A DNA stretch of 64,000 nt from Streptomyces sp. NRRL S-455 (GCF_000717875.1 NZ_JOCT01000018.1:1-64000); one strand, 5' to 3'; counted from the stretch's first letter, positions 42,756-52,178 are shown. The notes: generated by a model not told the origin, from the letters alone. Program-made: numbers and translations.

Positions 42756-43985
42756 TCAGTCCCCGCAGTCCCCGCCGCAGGCCTCCTCGAAGAAGTCGAG
42801 GTTCTCGTGGAGCTCCTTCATCATCCGGTCCCGCTCGGCGTCGTCGACATGCACCGGTACGACGCCGTGGGCGCCGGTGAGGCGCCGGAATCCGCCGCGG
42901 CTCTCCAGCCGCCCCCGCACCCGCACCGGCAGTCCGACGAGGTGGGCGTGCCCGGCGATCCGATACGCCTCCTCGTCCAGGGTGATCCGCACGTGCGGCA
43001 CGTCGATCCCGGCGAGCACACGCAGCCGTACGGTGCCCTCTCCACGCGGCCCCGACCTGCGCATCCGGACGACCGTTCCGGTGATCCGGACCGGCACGGC
43101 GGGTTCCTCGCGGCGGTAGCGTGCCCCGGCCTCGCGCAGCGCGGGCAGGTCACCGGGCGAGAACTCCACCGGCTCGGCGGAGGGTGCGCAGCCCTCGGGC
43201 ACTCCGGCCGCCGGGGCCCAGTCGACGGCGATCCGGGCACCCTCGGTACCCCGGACCAGGGACACGAGCGCCTCGGTGAACTCATGGCTCACTCCCGCCT
43301 CGACCGCCCCGTCGAAGGCGTCCATGCCACCGGTGGCGCGCTGGTAGTCGATGGCCTCCCGGGCGGCGAACAGGGCGTGGTGGAGACGTACCGCGAGCGG
43401 GCGGCCGCCGGCGACGGGCACGAAGGCGGTGAGCCGGCCGTCGGTGGCGGAGCCGACGAGGACGTTCTCCAGGGACGCGGCCGCGGAGCGGCGGTGGCGG
43501 GCCCCGTGGTAGCCGGTCCGTGCGCGGGTGGCGAGTGCCGCCGCGAGCAGCATGCGGCGGGCGGCGGTGCGCAGCCGGTCCTCGACGGCCCAGGGCGCCG
43601 CACCGGCCGGCCCGGCTGGTACGTCGTGCCACCAGCGGATCTCGTCGCTGGGCACGGCGAGGGAGACGAGGACCTCGCGTGCGGCGGGTGAGCCGCTGCG
43701 GGACAGGGCGAGCATCGCCTCACCGAGCAGGTCGTCACTGTCGGGGAAGGCGCGGCTCTCGGGCACCAGCAGGCTGGTGCCGCTGCCGCCGGGGCCGGGC
43801 GGGGTCCAGCGGCCGTAGCGCCCGGGTGCGCCGCCGCGTCGCTGCCATCCGTGCCGGCGCAGCAGGGTGCCCAGGACGGCCGGGTCGACGTCCAGGGGCT
43901 CGGGTGGGCGGCCGTGCCGGCCCGTGGTCTCGGCGGGGTGCGGCCGGACCTGCCGTACTGGCTCCTCCGTGGGGCGGTGCGTCAC
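42756..43985 (-). CDS. Hypothetical 409-residue protein, possible C-terminal OB-fold, partner of a DUF4365 protein
   Basis: Soluble. The N-terminal ~35 residues are polar, then a [20 protein letters not shown] motif resembles a small winged or HTH unit. The middle is Arg- and Ala-rich helical sequence ([20 protein letters not shown]). Residues ~300-395 are beta-rich ([34 protein letters not shown]) and look like an OB-fold. The end is acidic with CGGDC. GTG start at 43985 overlaps the DUF4365 stop by 4 bp, so the two proteins are made together. I do not recognise a named family; a nucleic-acid role is inferred from the possible OB-fold and the neighbour. Confidence 0.65.
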   Translation of the reverse strand: MTHRPTEEPVRQVRPHPAETTGRHGRPPEPLDVDPAVLGTLLRRHGWQRRGGAPGRYGRWTPPGPGGSGTSLLVPESRAFPDSDDLLGEAMLALSRSGSPAAREVLVSLAVPSDEIRWWHDVPAGPAGAAPWAVEDRLRTAARRMLLAAALATRARTGYHGARHRRSAAASLENVLVGSATDGRLTAFVPVAGGRPLAVRLHHALFAAREAIDYQRATGGMDAFDGAVEAGVSHEFTEALVSLVRGTEGARIAVDWAPAAGVPEGCAPSAEPVEFSPGDLPALREAGARYRREEPAVPVRITGTVVRMRRSGPRGEGTVRLRVLAGIDVPHVRITLDEEAYRIAGHAHLVGLPVRVRGRLESRGGFRRLTGAHGVVPVHVDDAERDRMMKELHENLDFFEEACGGDCGD

Positions 43986-44548
43986 GGTCTGTCTCCCGTC
44001 CCGACCCGGGTCATGATCTCGCACAGCGCCCGGTCGTCGAAGATGCGTGAGGTCGGTATCCGCACGGTGGTGCGGCGGCGGCCGGTGATGGGGTGGCCGG
44101 CGAGGTTGGTCCAGTAGCAGCAGTGCCTGAGGTCGAGCCGGTCGTGGCCGGCGCGCAGCCAGTCGTCCTGGGAGCGCGGCACCAGCATCACCACCAGGAT
44201 CTTGTGCACGGAGACGGGTGTGCGGGCGAGCTTCGCCAGGTGGTCGTTGTCGAGGGTGAAGGCGAAGGTGCGGCCCGGAGGGTTCGGCGGCACCTGGTAG
44301 GTGGCCTTGAGCTGCACCTTGATGGTGACCTCGTCGTCGACCGTGTGCCCGGGGGCGCTGTGGCTGACGTGCCAGTCGATGCCGTTGTCCGGGAACGGCT
44401 GGGACAGCGAGCAGCCGGCGGCCGCCGCGACGGCGTGCAGATAGCCGACCTGCAGCGTCTCCATGCAGGCGGTGGTGGCGAGAGTGCCGCGGGAGGGAGC
44501 CGTGCGCTCGGGCAGCAGCCCGCCCCGTTCGGGCTGCGCAATGGCCAT
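43982..44548 (-). CDS. DUF4365 domain protein, nuclease-like
   Basis: 188 residues. GIDWHVSHSAPGHTVDDEVTI followed by KVQLKATYQ gives an Asp and a QxK spaced as in PD-(D/E)XK nuclease folds, and the arrangement matches DUF4365. The end has SRIFDDRALCEIMTRVG. The ATG at 44548 follows GGAAGG. Translationally coupled to the 409-residue gene. It starts 162 bp from a divergent exonuclease gene, so the three may share a control region. A defence or repair role is possible but untested; catalytic competence is inferred only from the motif spacing. Confidence 0.72.
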   Translation of the reverse strand: MAIAQPERGGLLPERTAPSRGTLATTACMETLQVGYLHAVAAAAGCSLSQPFPDNGIDWHVSHSAPGHTVDDEVTIKVQLKATYQVPPNPPGRTFAFTLDNDHLAKLARTPVSVHKILVVMLVPRSQDDWLRAGHDRLDLRHCCYWTNLAGHPITGRRRTTVRIPTSRIFDDRALCEIMTRVGTGDRP

Positions 44549-44710
44549 GGCCAACAGCCTTCCAGAACAAGTGAGTCCCCGTTGCGGGCCGCTGAACTGC
44601 ATCAACCCGTACTTCTGTTGTCTCCTTCCGGCGTACGGCGCAAACAGCCCGGGTATCACCGGATCGGGCAGCGGACGGTGCGTCAACTGCCGAAGGTCAA
44701 CAAGGGGTTG

Positions 44711-45445
44711 ATGGCTATGACGACGTGCTGGTATGAGGGGCCGTTGGCCGCCTTCGACACGGAGACCACGGGCGTGGACGTCGAGACCGACCGGATCGTG
44801 TCGGCCGCCGTGGTCGTCCAGGACGCCCCGGGCGTCCGGCCGCGGGTCAGCCGCTGGCTGGTGAACCCGGGGGTGCCGGTGCCCGCCGAGGCGACGGCGG
44901 TGCACGGGCTGACGGAGCAGCACCTGCAGCGCAGCGGGCGTTGGCCGGCACCGGTGATGTACGAGATAGCGGAGGCGCTGGCGGAGCAGGCCCACGTCGG
45001 CCGTCCGGTGGTGGTGATGAACGCGCCGTTCGATCTGACGCTGCTCGACCGGGAGTTGCGCCGCCACCGCGCCTCGCCCCTGAGCCGCTGGTTCGAGTCG
45101 GCGCCCCTGTGCGTGCTCGACCCGAGGGTCCTGGACAAGCATCTGGACCGCTACCGCAAGGGCCGTCGCACCCTGACGGACCTGTGCGCGCACTACGGCG
45201 TCGCCCTGGAGGGCGCGCACGACGCGGCGGCCGACGCCATGGCGGCGCTGGAGGTCACCCGGGCGGTGGGCCGGCGTTTCGCGACCCGGCTGGAGCGGCT
45301 CGCTCCCGGTGAGCTGCACACGCTGCAGGCGGTGTGGCACGCGGCGCAGGCCCGGGGGCTGCAGGCGTGGTTCGCGCGCAGCGGCGTGGAGGAGGCGGTC
45401 GACCCGGCCTGGCCCCTGCGTCCGGACCTGCCGGCGGCGGCCTGA
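44711..45445 (+). CDS. DEDD-family 3'-5' exonuclease (DnaQ-like)
   Basis: 244 residues. ExoI motif FDTETTGVD at residue ~15, ExoII NAPFDLTLLD near 103, and ExoIII with GAHDAAADAMAALEV near 170 (DEDDh type). Such enzymes proofread or trim DNA or RNA ends. A C-terminal extension of about 60 residues lies beyond the nuclease core (ERLAPGELHTLQAVWHAAQA). ATG 44711 has AAGGGG just upstream; a second ATG at 44717 has better spacing. It reads toward a tRNA-Val gene on the other strand and shares the hairpin at 45471. Confidence 0.88.
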   Translation: MAMTTCWYEGPLAAFDTETTGVDVETDRIVSAAVVVQDAPGVRPRVSRWLVNPGVPVPAEATAVHGLTEQHLQRSGRWPAPVMYEIAEALAEQAHVGRPVVVMNAPFDLTLLDRELRRHRASPLSRWFESAPLCVLDPRVLDKHLDRYRKGRRTLTDLCAHYGVALEGAHDAAADAMAALEVTRAVGRRFATRLERLAPGELHTLQAVWHAAQARGLQAWFARSGVEEAVDPAWPLRPDLPAAA

Positions 45446-45470
45446 GCGCCTGGCGCGGCGCATGAAAAAA

Positions 45471-45493
45471 CCGGTCCGCCTGAGGCGGACCGG
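45471..45493. terminator. Intrinsic terminator shared by tRNA-Val and the exonuclease gene
   Basis: Perfect 10-bp arms (45471-45480 and 45484-45493) with loop tga. On the minus strand it is followed by six T residues (aaaaaa on plus), giving a classical intrinsic terminator for the tRNA; on plus it is followed by ctgttt. Confidence 0.9.
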
Positions 45494-45503
45494 CTGTTTC
45501 CGG

Positions 45504-45575
45504 TGGGCGATACTGGGTTCGAACCAGTGACCTCTTCGGTGTGAACGAAGCGCTCTCCCACTGAGCTAATCGCCC
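45504..45575 (-). tRNA. tRNA-Val (CAC)
   Basis: 72 nt without CCA. Acceptor gggcgat pairs with atcgccc, the anticodon loop is ttcacac with anticodon CAC, and the T-loop is ggttcgaac. CCA is not encoded (ACCG follows). Identical to the copy at 55698-55769. A T-tailed hairpin follows. Confidence 0.95.
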
Positions 45576-45614
45576 GGGAACGCACTGAACAATACAGGCC
45601 CCGGCACGTTTCCT

Positions 45615-46061
45615 TCAAACCGCTTGGAGATGCCTGGCCAGTCCTCGTGCTCCCGCCCGCATCATCAGCCGGTGATTGGCCCGGAAGGCGGGCCGGCACG
45701 GCAGCGCGAGCCGGCGCAGCAGCGGCTTGCGGACGTCGACGACCTGGTCGTACCGCGCGAGGGCGCCGGTCCCGAGCGGCGTGACCGTCCAGCGTGCCGA
45801 CCCCTCGATGTCGCCGGACAGGGCGATCTCCAGCACGCCCGCCGCGGGGTCGCGCCGCGTTTCGCGCGCCGTGAAGGTGATGTCGTACGGCAGGACGGAG
45901 CGGATCCGGAGCACCCCGGTCGTGTCGTCGAGCCGGGTCACCTCGCGGACCTGGCGCCACCACCGGGGGTAGTCCTCGGCGCGTTCCAGCGTCTCGTACA
46001 CGGTGGCGGGCGGCGCGGGAAGGTTCCACCGGCTGCGGAAGCGGTAATGGTTCCAGTCCAT
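45615..46061 (-). CDS. SRPBCC (START/polyketide cyclase-like) family protein
   Basis: 148 residues. The N-terminal FRSRWNLPAPPATVYETLER and EDYPRWWRQVREVTRLDD are typical of a helix-grip lipid or small-ligand binding fold. SARWTVTPLGTGALARYDQ is a middle strand pair. Ligand unknown. ATG 46061 chosen because MDWNHYRFRS fits the start of the fold. Divergent from the large membrane-protein gene with 99 bp between. Confidence 0.82.
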   Translation of the reverse strand: MDWNHYRFRSRWNLPAPPATVYETLERAEDYPRWWRQVREVTRLDDTTGVLRIRSVLPYDITFTARETRRDPAAGVLEIALSGDIEGSARWTVTPLGTGALARYDQVVDVRKPLLRRLALPCRPAFRANHRLMMRAGARGLARHLQAV

Positions 46062-46160
46062 GACGGCAGTCTGCCCACACACCGTGGTGTGCTGTCTGAG
46101 TACGCGCCTGAGTATCCGCACTCATGCCCGCACGGGGTGACCCGCACCACACTGCGAGGC

Positions 46161-48527
46161 ATGACGCACCTTCCGCCCCCGGCCGAGGAGTTGCGGCTCC
46201 TCGATGCCGAACTCTGGCAACTGGAGGCCCGGCGCACCCAGTTGCTGGCCCGTCGCGCCTGGCTGGTCGCGGCCCTGCGCCAGACGCAGCCGCCGCCGCA
46301 GACGCCGCCCGCGGCACCGCCGCGCCCGGAGACCACCGCGCCCAGCGTGCAGAACGTGCTCCTGGTGCTCGGCGGTGTCCTGCTCACTCTCGCGGCGGCG
46401 GTGTTCACGCTGGTCAGTTGGGGGCACCTGGGGATCGCGGGGCGGGCGCTGGCGCTCGGCGCGGTCACGGTGGCCACGCTCGCCGCACCGGTGGTGCTGC
46501 TGAAGCGGGGGCTGCGTTCGACCGCCGAGTCGGTGGCGGGGCTCGGGCTGGCGCTGACCGTCCTGGATGCCTACGCACTGCACGCGGCGGCCTTCGCCGG
46601 GGCGGCCGGCACCGGGTACGCGGCGGTCGCGTCAGCGGTGCTGGCCGCGGTCTGGTCGGCGTACGGTCTGCTGCCCGCCACGGCCGCGCTCCGGCTGCCC
46701 CTCCCCTGCGCCGTGGCGGCGGCACAGTTCCCGCTGCCGCTGTGTGCCCTGGCTGTCGACGCGGGTCCGTACACGGTCACGGCCGCCCTGCTGGTGACGG
46801 CCGGTTTCGACGCCGCGGTGGCGTTGCGCGTCATGAGCAGGTCCGTACGGATCACCGCCATGGCCGGTGCGTACGCCGTGGGCGGCTGCGGCGTCCTGGC
46901 CGCGGCGTGGCTCTCCCTGGCGGCCGACGGTCCGGCCGGGTCCGCTCGTGCCGGAGCCCTCCTCCTTCTCGCCGCGGTGATCGCACTGGGCGCCGCCTGG
47001 CGCAGCCCGGGTGACCACCACCCCCTGGGCCTCGCGGTGGCCTCGGGGCTGCTCACGGTCGGCGCGCTCGGCGGCCTGGCCCGCTCCTGGACGCCGGAGA
47101 TGTGGACGGTTCCGGGGTATCTGCTCTGCGGGATCGCGCTGTTGGCGGCGCTGCGGGCCGGGTGGCTGCCGGACCCGGTGCGGATGGGCTTCGCCTGGGC
47201 CTCCGGTGTCGTGCAGGCGCTGGCCGTGCTGTGGACCCTGCCCGTGGTCGCCGTGGTGGTGCTGGGGCCGGCCGGCTGGCTGGGCCGGGTGTGGAGCGGT
47301 ACGCCGGTGGACGCGCGTGCCGCGGTGACCGTCGAAGCCCCCTGGCCGCCCGACGCGTTGGGCGCCCCTGTCGTCCTGATGGCCGTCGCGGTGGTTCTCG
47401 CTCTGGCCGTCCGTGCGGAGAAGTGGCGTGCGCGGGCGCGGACCGGCGCGCTCGGCCTGGGAGCGGCCACGGCGCTGATCCTCCCGGCGGTCCTCGCGGT
47501 CCCGTACGTCGCGGGCCTGCTGGTCCTGGGGGTGCTGACAGCGGCTGCCCTGTACCTGTGCCGGACGGTGGTGTCCGCCGCACGGACCACCGCCCTCGTC
47601 CTCGCCCTGGTCACCTCCGTCTGTCTCACCCTGGTGTCGCTCGCCTCCCAGAGCGCGACCCTCGTGGTGCTGTCCGTGCTGACGGCACTGTTCGCGGCGG
47701 CCTCGTGGCCGGCGGGCGTCGCACCGGTGACGGCTCCGGCCGCCCTCGGGTACGCCGCCGTCCTGGCCTCGGCGACGGGCGCCGCCGCGGACTGGCCGCC
47801 GGCCCGTGTCGCCCTGCTGGTCCTGGCCGTTTCCGTGGCCGCCGCCCTGTTCGCGGCACGCCTCGACGGGTCCCGGGCGACCGTGCCGGTCGAGGTCGTG
47901 GGAGCCGCCACCGGCCTGCTCGCCGTGGGCCTCGCCGTCACGGACCCTCCGCTGCTCGCCCTGGTGCTCGCCCTGTGCGGAGTGATCGCCGCGGGCACGG
48001 CGCTGCGTCCGGGGCGTCGCCGGGCCGGTTACGTGGCCACCGCCCTGTTCGTGCTGGCCGCCTGGGTACGCCTGGCCGCCTGGGAGGTCGCCACGCCGGA
48101 GGCGTACACGCTCCCGGTCACCGTTCCGGCGCTGCTGGTCGGCGCCCTGCGCCGGCGGCGGGACCCGCAGGCCTCCTCCTGGGCGGCTTACGGTCCCGGG
48201 CTCGCGGCCACCCTCACGCCGAGTCTCGTCGCGGCCTGGGGCGACCCGGGCTGGACAAGGCCGCTGCTGCTGGGCACGGCCGCACTGCTGGTGACCCTGC
48301 TGGGAGCCCGTCATCGCCTCCAGGCGCCGCTGGCGCTCGGCGGCTCGGTGCTGGCCCTGGTCACACTGCACGAACTCGCCCCGTATATCGCGCAGGTGAC
48401 CGGGGCACTCCCCCGCTGGGCACCTCCCGCCCTCGCCGGACTCCTGCTGCTCGCGCTCGGGGCGACGTACGAGCAGCGGATCCGGGACGTCCGGCGGGTG
48501 CGGGAGGTCCTGGGGAGGATGAACTAG
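46161..48527 (+). CDS. Large polytopic membrane protein of unknown function
   Basis: 788 residues. An N-terminal helical and Pro-rich cytoplasmic segment (LRLLDAELWQLEARRTQLLA, then PPPQTPPAAPP) is followed from about residue 65 by some 20 hydrophobic helices that fill the rest. Architecture resembles the SCO7613-type C-terminal-domain membrane proteins of Streptomyces, but I am not certain of the family. No catalytic motif seen. ATG 46161 has GAGG only 1 nt upstream; an in-frame GTG at 46137 is an alternative. A MITE-like element starts 21 bp after its stop. Confidence 0.75.
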   Translation: MTHLPPPAEELRLLDAELWQLEARRTQLLARRAWLVAALRQTQPPPQTPPAAPPRPETTAPSVQNVLLVLGGVLLTLAAAVFTLVSWGHLGIAGRALALGAVTVATLAAPVVLLKRGLRSTAESVAGLGLALTVLDAYALHAAAFAGAAGTGYAAVASAVLAAVWSAYGLLPATAALRLPLPCAVAAAQFPLPLCALAVDAGPYTVTAALLVTAGFDAAVALRVMSRSVRITAMAGAYAVGGCGVLAAAWLSLAADGPAGSARAGALLLLAAVIALGAAWRSPGDHHPLGLAVASGLLTVGALGGLARSWTPEMWTVPGYLLCGIALLAALRAGWLPDPVRMGFAWASGVVQALAVLWTLPVVAVVVLGPAGWLGRVWSGTPVDARAAVTVEAPWPPDALGAPVVLMAVAVVLALAVRAEKWRARARTGALGLGAATALILPAVLAVPYVAGLLVLGVLTAAALYLCRTVVSAARTTALVLALVTSVCLTLVSLASQSATLVVLSVLTALFAAASWPAGVAPVTAPAALGYAAVLASATGAAADWPPARVALLVLAVSVAAALFAARLDGSRATVPVEVVGAATGLLAVGLAVTDPPLLALVLALCGVIAAGTALRPGRRRAGYVATALFVLAAWVRLAAWEVATPEAYTLPVTVPALLVGALRRRRDPQASSWAAYGPGLAATLTPSLVAAWGDPGWTRPLLLGTAALLVTLLGARHRLQAPLALGGSVLALVTLHELAPYIAQVTGALPRWAPPALAGLLLLALGATYEQRIRDVRRVREVLGRMN

Positions 48528-48548
48528 TGCCGCGGCACCAGCCGTCGG

Positions 48549-48729
48549 CTAGGGGGTGTCCGCAATGTCGCGTCGTCCGCCCGGAGGGCGGGCCCCGCGG
48601 CGTCCGGTGCGTGCTCTCGGCGTGCCGGGCGGACGCCCGCGTACTGGTTGTACTCGGGTGTTCGCCCGGTGCGGCGAGAGTGCGTGCCGGGCGTCGCGGG
48701 GCAGGCGGGACTTTGCGGACACCCCCTAG
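48549..48729. mobile_element. 181-bp near-palindromic MITE-like element
   Basis: The ends are perfect 17-bp inverted repeats: ctagggggtgtccgcaa (48549-48565) and its complement (48713-48729). Complementarity continues inward through most of both arms to a 7-nt loop at 48644-48650; the main break is a roughly 16-nt insertion in the left arm (about 48577-48592). There is no reading frame. The outer bases are ctag on both sides. The TAG stop of the lyase gene (48726-48728) lies in the right end. Size, terminal repeats and ctag ends fit a non-autonomous element moved by an IS5-family transposase; no transposase gene is in the window. Confidence 0.75.
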
Positions 48730-51467
48730 GGCATCTTGTCTCCGACCAGCGCCAGGTTCTGGATGGCGGCCAGCCCGTACAGCGCCGTGGCGTTGGTGGA
48801 GACCCAGGCCGCCTCGCTGCCCGCCACCAGAGCGGTCGGGCCCTCGATCTTCTTCGTCGACCAGTCGGTGCTCTCCTTGTAGTCCCAGGTGTCGGCGCTG
48901 TTGTAGAACTGCCGCCACGCCCGGGCGGCCAGCTTCTCGTCGCCCGTCCGGGCAGCCGCGTAGGCGTCCTGCCGGGAGTGGCCCTGGAAGAGGAGCAGGC
49001 TGCCGAAGTCGGAGCCGTAGCGGGCCTTCTGCTCGGCCTTGGTGGCGTTGTAGTAGCGGCAGTAGTCGAGCCACGCCTCCTTGAACTTCGGCATGTCGAT
49101 CTGGTCGATGAGTTCCGCGCACATCTCGACCAGGCCGAACATCGCCGACAGGTGCGAGACCCCGACCACCGGCTTGTCCGCGATGGCGAACTTCCCGGTG
49201 TCCAGGTCGTACAGCCCGTTGCCCTGGACGAAGCCGTTGGGCTGGGCGGCGATGGTCTCCATGGTCGACAGGACCCTGGCCCTGGCCTTCTCCCACTTGG
49301 GGCCGCGCCGTTCCCACTCGGTGAGCCAGGCGGAGACCAGACCGCTCCAGTCGGTGCCGAAGCCGACGGACAGGGCGTTGCGGTCGGGCGTGTAGGGCTC
49401 GGTGCGGATCTTGCGGATGGGGTCGAGGACGAGGAACGTCTCGTCGGAGTCGACGTTGGCGTGCATGAGGTCGCCGACCCGTTCGTCCGCCGTGAGGAAG
49501 TAGTAGTAGCGCCGGTAGGTGGTGTTGGCGATGCGCTGCTGCTTGGCGCTGTCGGCGAAGTGCTGGACGCCGTGCCGGGTGCCGAGGCCCGCCCACTTGC
49601 CGAGGTGGTAGACGTCGACCTCGCCGGTGTGCCGGGTCATGGCCTCGGCGAACCGGAAGATGTCGGCGCGGCCGGAGCGCATGTACGCGAACCAGAGCCA
49701 CAGGTCCGGCGAGAGTTCGGAGTTGTCCCAGGCGTAGCCGCCGACGTCGTAGCACCACTGGTGACGGCTGGGGTCGTAGCTGTGCATGATGTCGCCGTAG
49801 TCCCAGAAGCCGTACCAACGGCGCTGCTCCACCTGGTCCTTGTAGTAGGTGAAGAGGAAGTCGAGGTGGTCCTCGATCTTCGCCTTGGCGGCGGTGGAGC
49901 GGTCGGGCTCGGAGAACAGCTTGCCGAAGACGCCCGCCTTGATGAGCTGCTTGGGCGGGGCGGCGAGCTGCGGCGGGGTGCGTACGGCCTCGACCTGCTC
50001 GGCCATCCGCTCGGCGCTCGGTGTGGACTCGTGGGCCCAGAAGAGGAGTTCGCTGGTGCGGGCGATGCCGTAGGGGGTGCCGAAGCCGGGCTCGTAGTCC
50101 TCGTAGGTGATGTTGAGGCCTTCGAGCTGCTCGGGATAGGTGTCCTGGCCCATGCCGTCGTGGTAGAAGCGCAGATCCATGGGCTGCGCCTCCGGCGACC
50201 AGAGCCAGAGCGTGATCTCGGCGGTGTCGGTCTGGGCGTCGCGGATGTCGAGCTGGGCGGGGAACTTCTCCCAGAAGTCCCTGAGGCCGAAGGCGAATCC
50301 GCCGCTCGCGCCGCCGACGTACCCGAAGCCGCTGGCTCTCCGGCCGCCGCCCGCGCCGATCCAGCCGTGGCCCTTCTTGGTGCGCTTGCGGACGGTGAAG
50401 CCGTCGGCGGACAGCTGGGAGAGGGTGTAGTCGCCCCACTCGGGGATGTACTGGAGGCGGGTGGTGACGCGCTGGTCCCAGGTCGACGGGTCGGGCAGCT
50501 TCCTGCCCTCGAACTGGGCCGTGCGCACGGCCGCGCCCGGGTCGCGGCGCAGGCCGGTGATGCCCTTGACGGCCTCGCGGAGCAGGCCGGTGCCGTCGCC
50601 GCCGATGCGGATGTGCCGGTCGTAGGCCGCGTCACGCATCGGCACCTGGAAGCGCACGCCGAGCCCGCGGATGAAGTCGCCGCTCGCCTTTCCGGGCTCC
50701 TGGGTGCCGTCGAAGGTGAGGGTGTGGACCATGCGGAACGACTCGGCGCCCGCGTAGAAGTAGAGCCGGATCGAGAAGGGCAGCCAGCTGCGGCCGCCCT
50801 TGCGGTGCTTGCCGTCGATGCGGACGACCGCGCGGACCGGGCCCTCCTGCTCGACCTCGACCTTGGAGACGGCGCCGTCGAAGCGCTCGGTCTTGACCGC
50901 GCCCTGGTCCTCGTCCTCGATCTCCGGCTGGCGGATCAGCACCAGCCGGCCATTCCTGGCGATCTCCGTCGAGCCCCGGGTGACCGACTTGACGATCGTG
51001 GAGCCGGACTTGCCGATCCTCACGGTGATGACGCCGGTCGAGACGTCGATGGTGCCGCCGCTCTTGTCGACGGTGACCTTCTTCTCGGGGGCGGCGGGCG
51101 TCCCGGCCTTCAGGGTGAGCTTGCCGGTGCCCGAACCGACCGCGTGCGCGGTCCACTTGAGGGAGCCGTCGGGCCAGTAGCCGATCGGCCACGACTGCAC
51201 GGGTACGGCCTTGCCGTCCGCGTCCGTCAGCGCGAAGGTCTGGTCCTTCTGGTAGGCGCCCTTCGGCCAGGGCACGCCGACGGTGGAGCCGGGGGCCGCG
51301 CCGAGGCCGCCGTCCTCCAGCCAGTCCAGGATCACCGGGTCGGGGTCGGCGTTCTCGGCCACGGGTGCGGCCTGCGCGTCCTGCGCTCCCAGCGCCCAGC
51401 TGAACTGGGCGGCGGCTCCGGCGACGGCGGCCGCCTTCAGGAGGGACCTGCGAGGGATGGGGGACAT
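48726..51467 (-). CDS. Tat-exported rhamnogalacturonan-lyase-like protein (YetA/PcRGLX type)
   Basis: 913 residues. A twin-arginine signal (PRRSLLKAAAVAGAAAQFSW) with a likely AQA cleavage at residues ~33-35 is followed by beta-rich N-terminal domains (GSTVGVPWPKGAYQKDQTF, SWPIGYWPDGSLKWTAHA) and a C-terminal alpha-toroid-like region (RWYGFWDYGDIMHSYD, WLWFAYMRSGRADIFRFAEA, YHLGKWAGLGTRHGVQHFAD). This fits the large YetA/exo-rhamnogalacturonan lyase family acting on plant pectin fragments. ATG 51467 has AAAGG upstream. Its stop codon sits inside the MITE-like element. It is downstream of an ABC sugar importer and a YesL-like protein. The exact substrate is inferred. Confidence 0.68.
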   Translation of the reverse strand: MSPIPRRSLLKAAAVAGAAAQFSWALGAQDAQAAPVAENADPDPVILDWLEDGGLGAAPGSTVGVPWPKGAYQKDQTFALTDADGKAVPVQSWPIGYWPDGSLKWTAHAVGSGTGKLTLKAGTPAAPEKKVTVDKSGGTIDVSTGVITVRIGKSGSTIVKSVTRGSTEIARNGRLVLIRQPEIEDEDQGAVKTERFDGAVSKVEVEQEGPVRAVVRIDGKHRKGGRSWLPFSIRLYFYAGAESFRMVHTLTFDGTQEPGKASGDFIRGLGVRFQVPMRDAAYDRHIRIGGDGTGLLREAVKGITGLRRDPGAAVRTAQFEGRKLPDPSTWDQRVTTRLQYIPEWGDYTLSQLSADGFTVRKRTKKGHGWIGAGGGRRASGFGYVGGASGGFAFGLRDFWEKFPAQLDIRDAQTDTAEITLWLWSPEAQPMDLRFYHDGMGQDTYPEQLEGLNITYEDYEPGFGTPYGIARTSELLFWAHESTPSAERMAEQVEAVRTPPQLAAPPKQLIKAGVFGKLFSEPDRSTAAKAKIEDHLDFLFTYYKDQVEQRRWYGFWDYGDIMHSYDPSRHQWCYDVGGYAWDNSELSPDLWLWFAYMRSGRADIFRFAEAMTRHTGEVDVYHLGKWAGLGTRHGVQHFADSAKQQRIANTTYRRYYYFLTADERVGDLMHANVDSDETFLVLDPIRKIRTEPYTPDRNALSVGFGTDWSGLVSAWLTEWERRGPKWEKARARVLSTMETIAAQPNGFVQGNGLYDLDTGKFAIADKPVVGVSHLSAMFGLVEMCAELIDQIDMPKFKEAWLDYCRYYNATKAEQKARYGSDFGSLLLFQGHSRQDAYAAARTGDEKLAARAWRQFYNSADTWDYKESTDWSTKKIEGPTALVAGSEAAWVSTNATALYGLAAIQNLALVGDKMP

Positions 51468-51580
51468 TGAGAATGCTGCCTTTCCTTGTCCGTGCGGGAA
51501 GCGATTCCGTGCGCTGATCAGGGCATGACAGAGAGAGGTGCGGCGTCCGGGGCGCCGACCTGGAATGAGGGCACCACCGG

Positions 51581-52171
51581 TCAGCGGTGCCGGTACCGCT
51601 GCTCCACGGCGACGGCCGCCGCCGCGACGGCCCCGAGCACCGGGGCCGCCAGCGGCGCGGCGAACCAGGCTGACAGCGCGACCACGGCCAGACCGGCGAC
51701 GACGAGGAAGGAACCGGCCGGGTCGAGGACCGTCCGGCGCCAGGCCTGAGCGAGCAGTGTCCGCCAGCGGGCGTCCGGCTCCCAGACCGCCGCCGCGCGC
51801 AGCCCGGCCACCACGAGCCCGATGAGCGCGACGACCCCTACCGCCCCGACGAGCGGCCCGCCGGGAATCCCCGCCCGGGCCGCCTGGACGTCCACCCAGA
51901 CCGCGGCCACCGCCGCCCACCCGGCGACCCCGGCGAGCCACCCGCCGCGCAGGGCCGTCCGGAAGTCGGCGACGAACTCCCGCCACCCCCCGCCCTCGTG
52001 CGCGGTACGCCGCCGCAGATGCCGCGCCCCGGCGGCGAAGGCCGCCGGGTACGTGACAACTCCCAGCGAGGCCACCGCGATCCAGACCCCGGTCAGCAAG
52101 CACTCGGCGAACACGGAGAACCTCTCGGCGAGCACCGACTCACCACGTGCCTTCACCCGAGTCCCGGCCAT
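51581..52171 (-). CDS. DUF624/YesL-like membrane protein
   Basis: 196 residues with about four membrane helices (LLTGVWIAVASLGVVTYPAA, AGVAGWAAVAAVWVDVQ, LVGAVGVVALIGLVVAGLRA, FLVVAGLAVVALSAW). The pattern and the position beside CUT1-type sugar permeases match YesL, whose role is unknown but which often accompanies rhamnogalacturonan and oligosaccharide uptake genes. GAGGTGA precedes the ATG at 52171; a GTG two codons earlier is possible. It starts 7 bp after the permease gene. Confidence 0.8.
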   Translation of the reverse strand: MAGTRVKARGESVLAERFSVFAECLLTGVWIAVASLGVVTYPAAFAAGARHLRRRTAHEGGGWREFVADFRTALRGGWLAGVAGWAAVAAVWVDVQAARAGIPGGPLVGAVGVVALIGLVVAGLRAAAVWEPDARWRTLLAQAWRRTVLDPAGSFLVVAGLAVVALSAWFAAPLAAPVLGAVAAAAVAVEQRYRHR

Positions 52172-52178
52172 GCTCACC

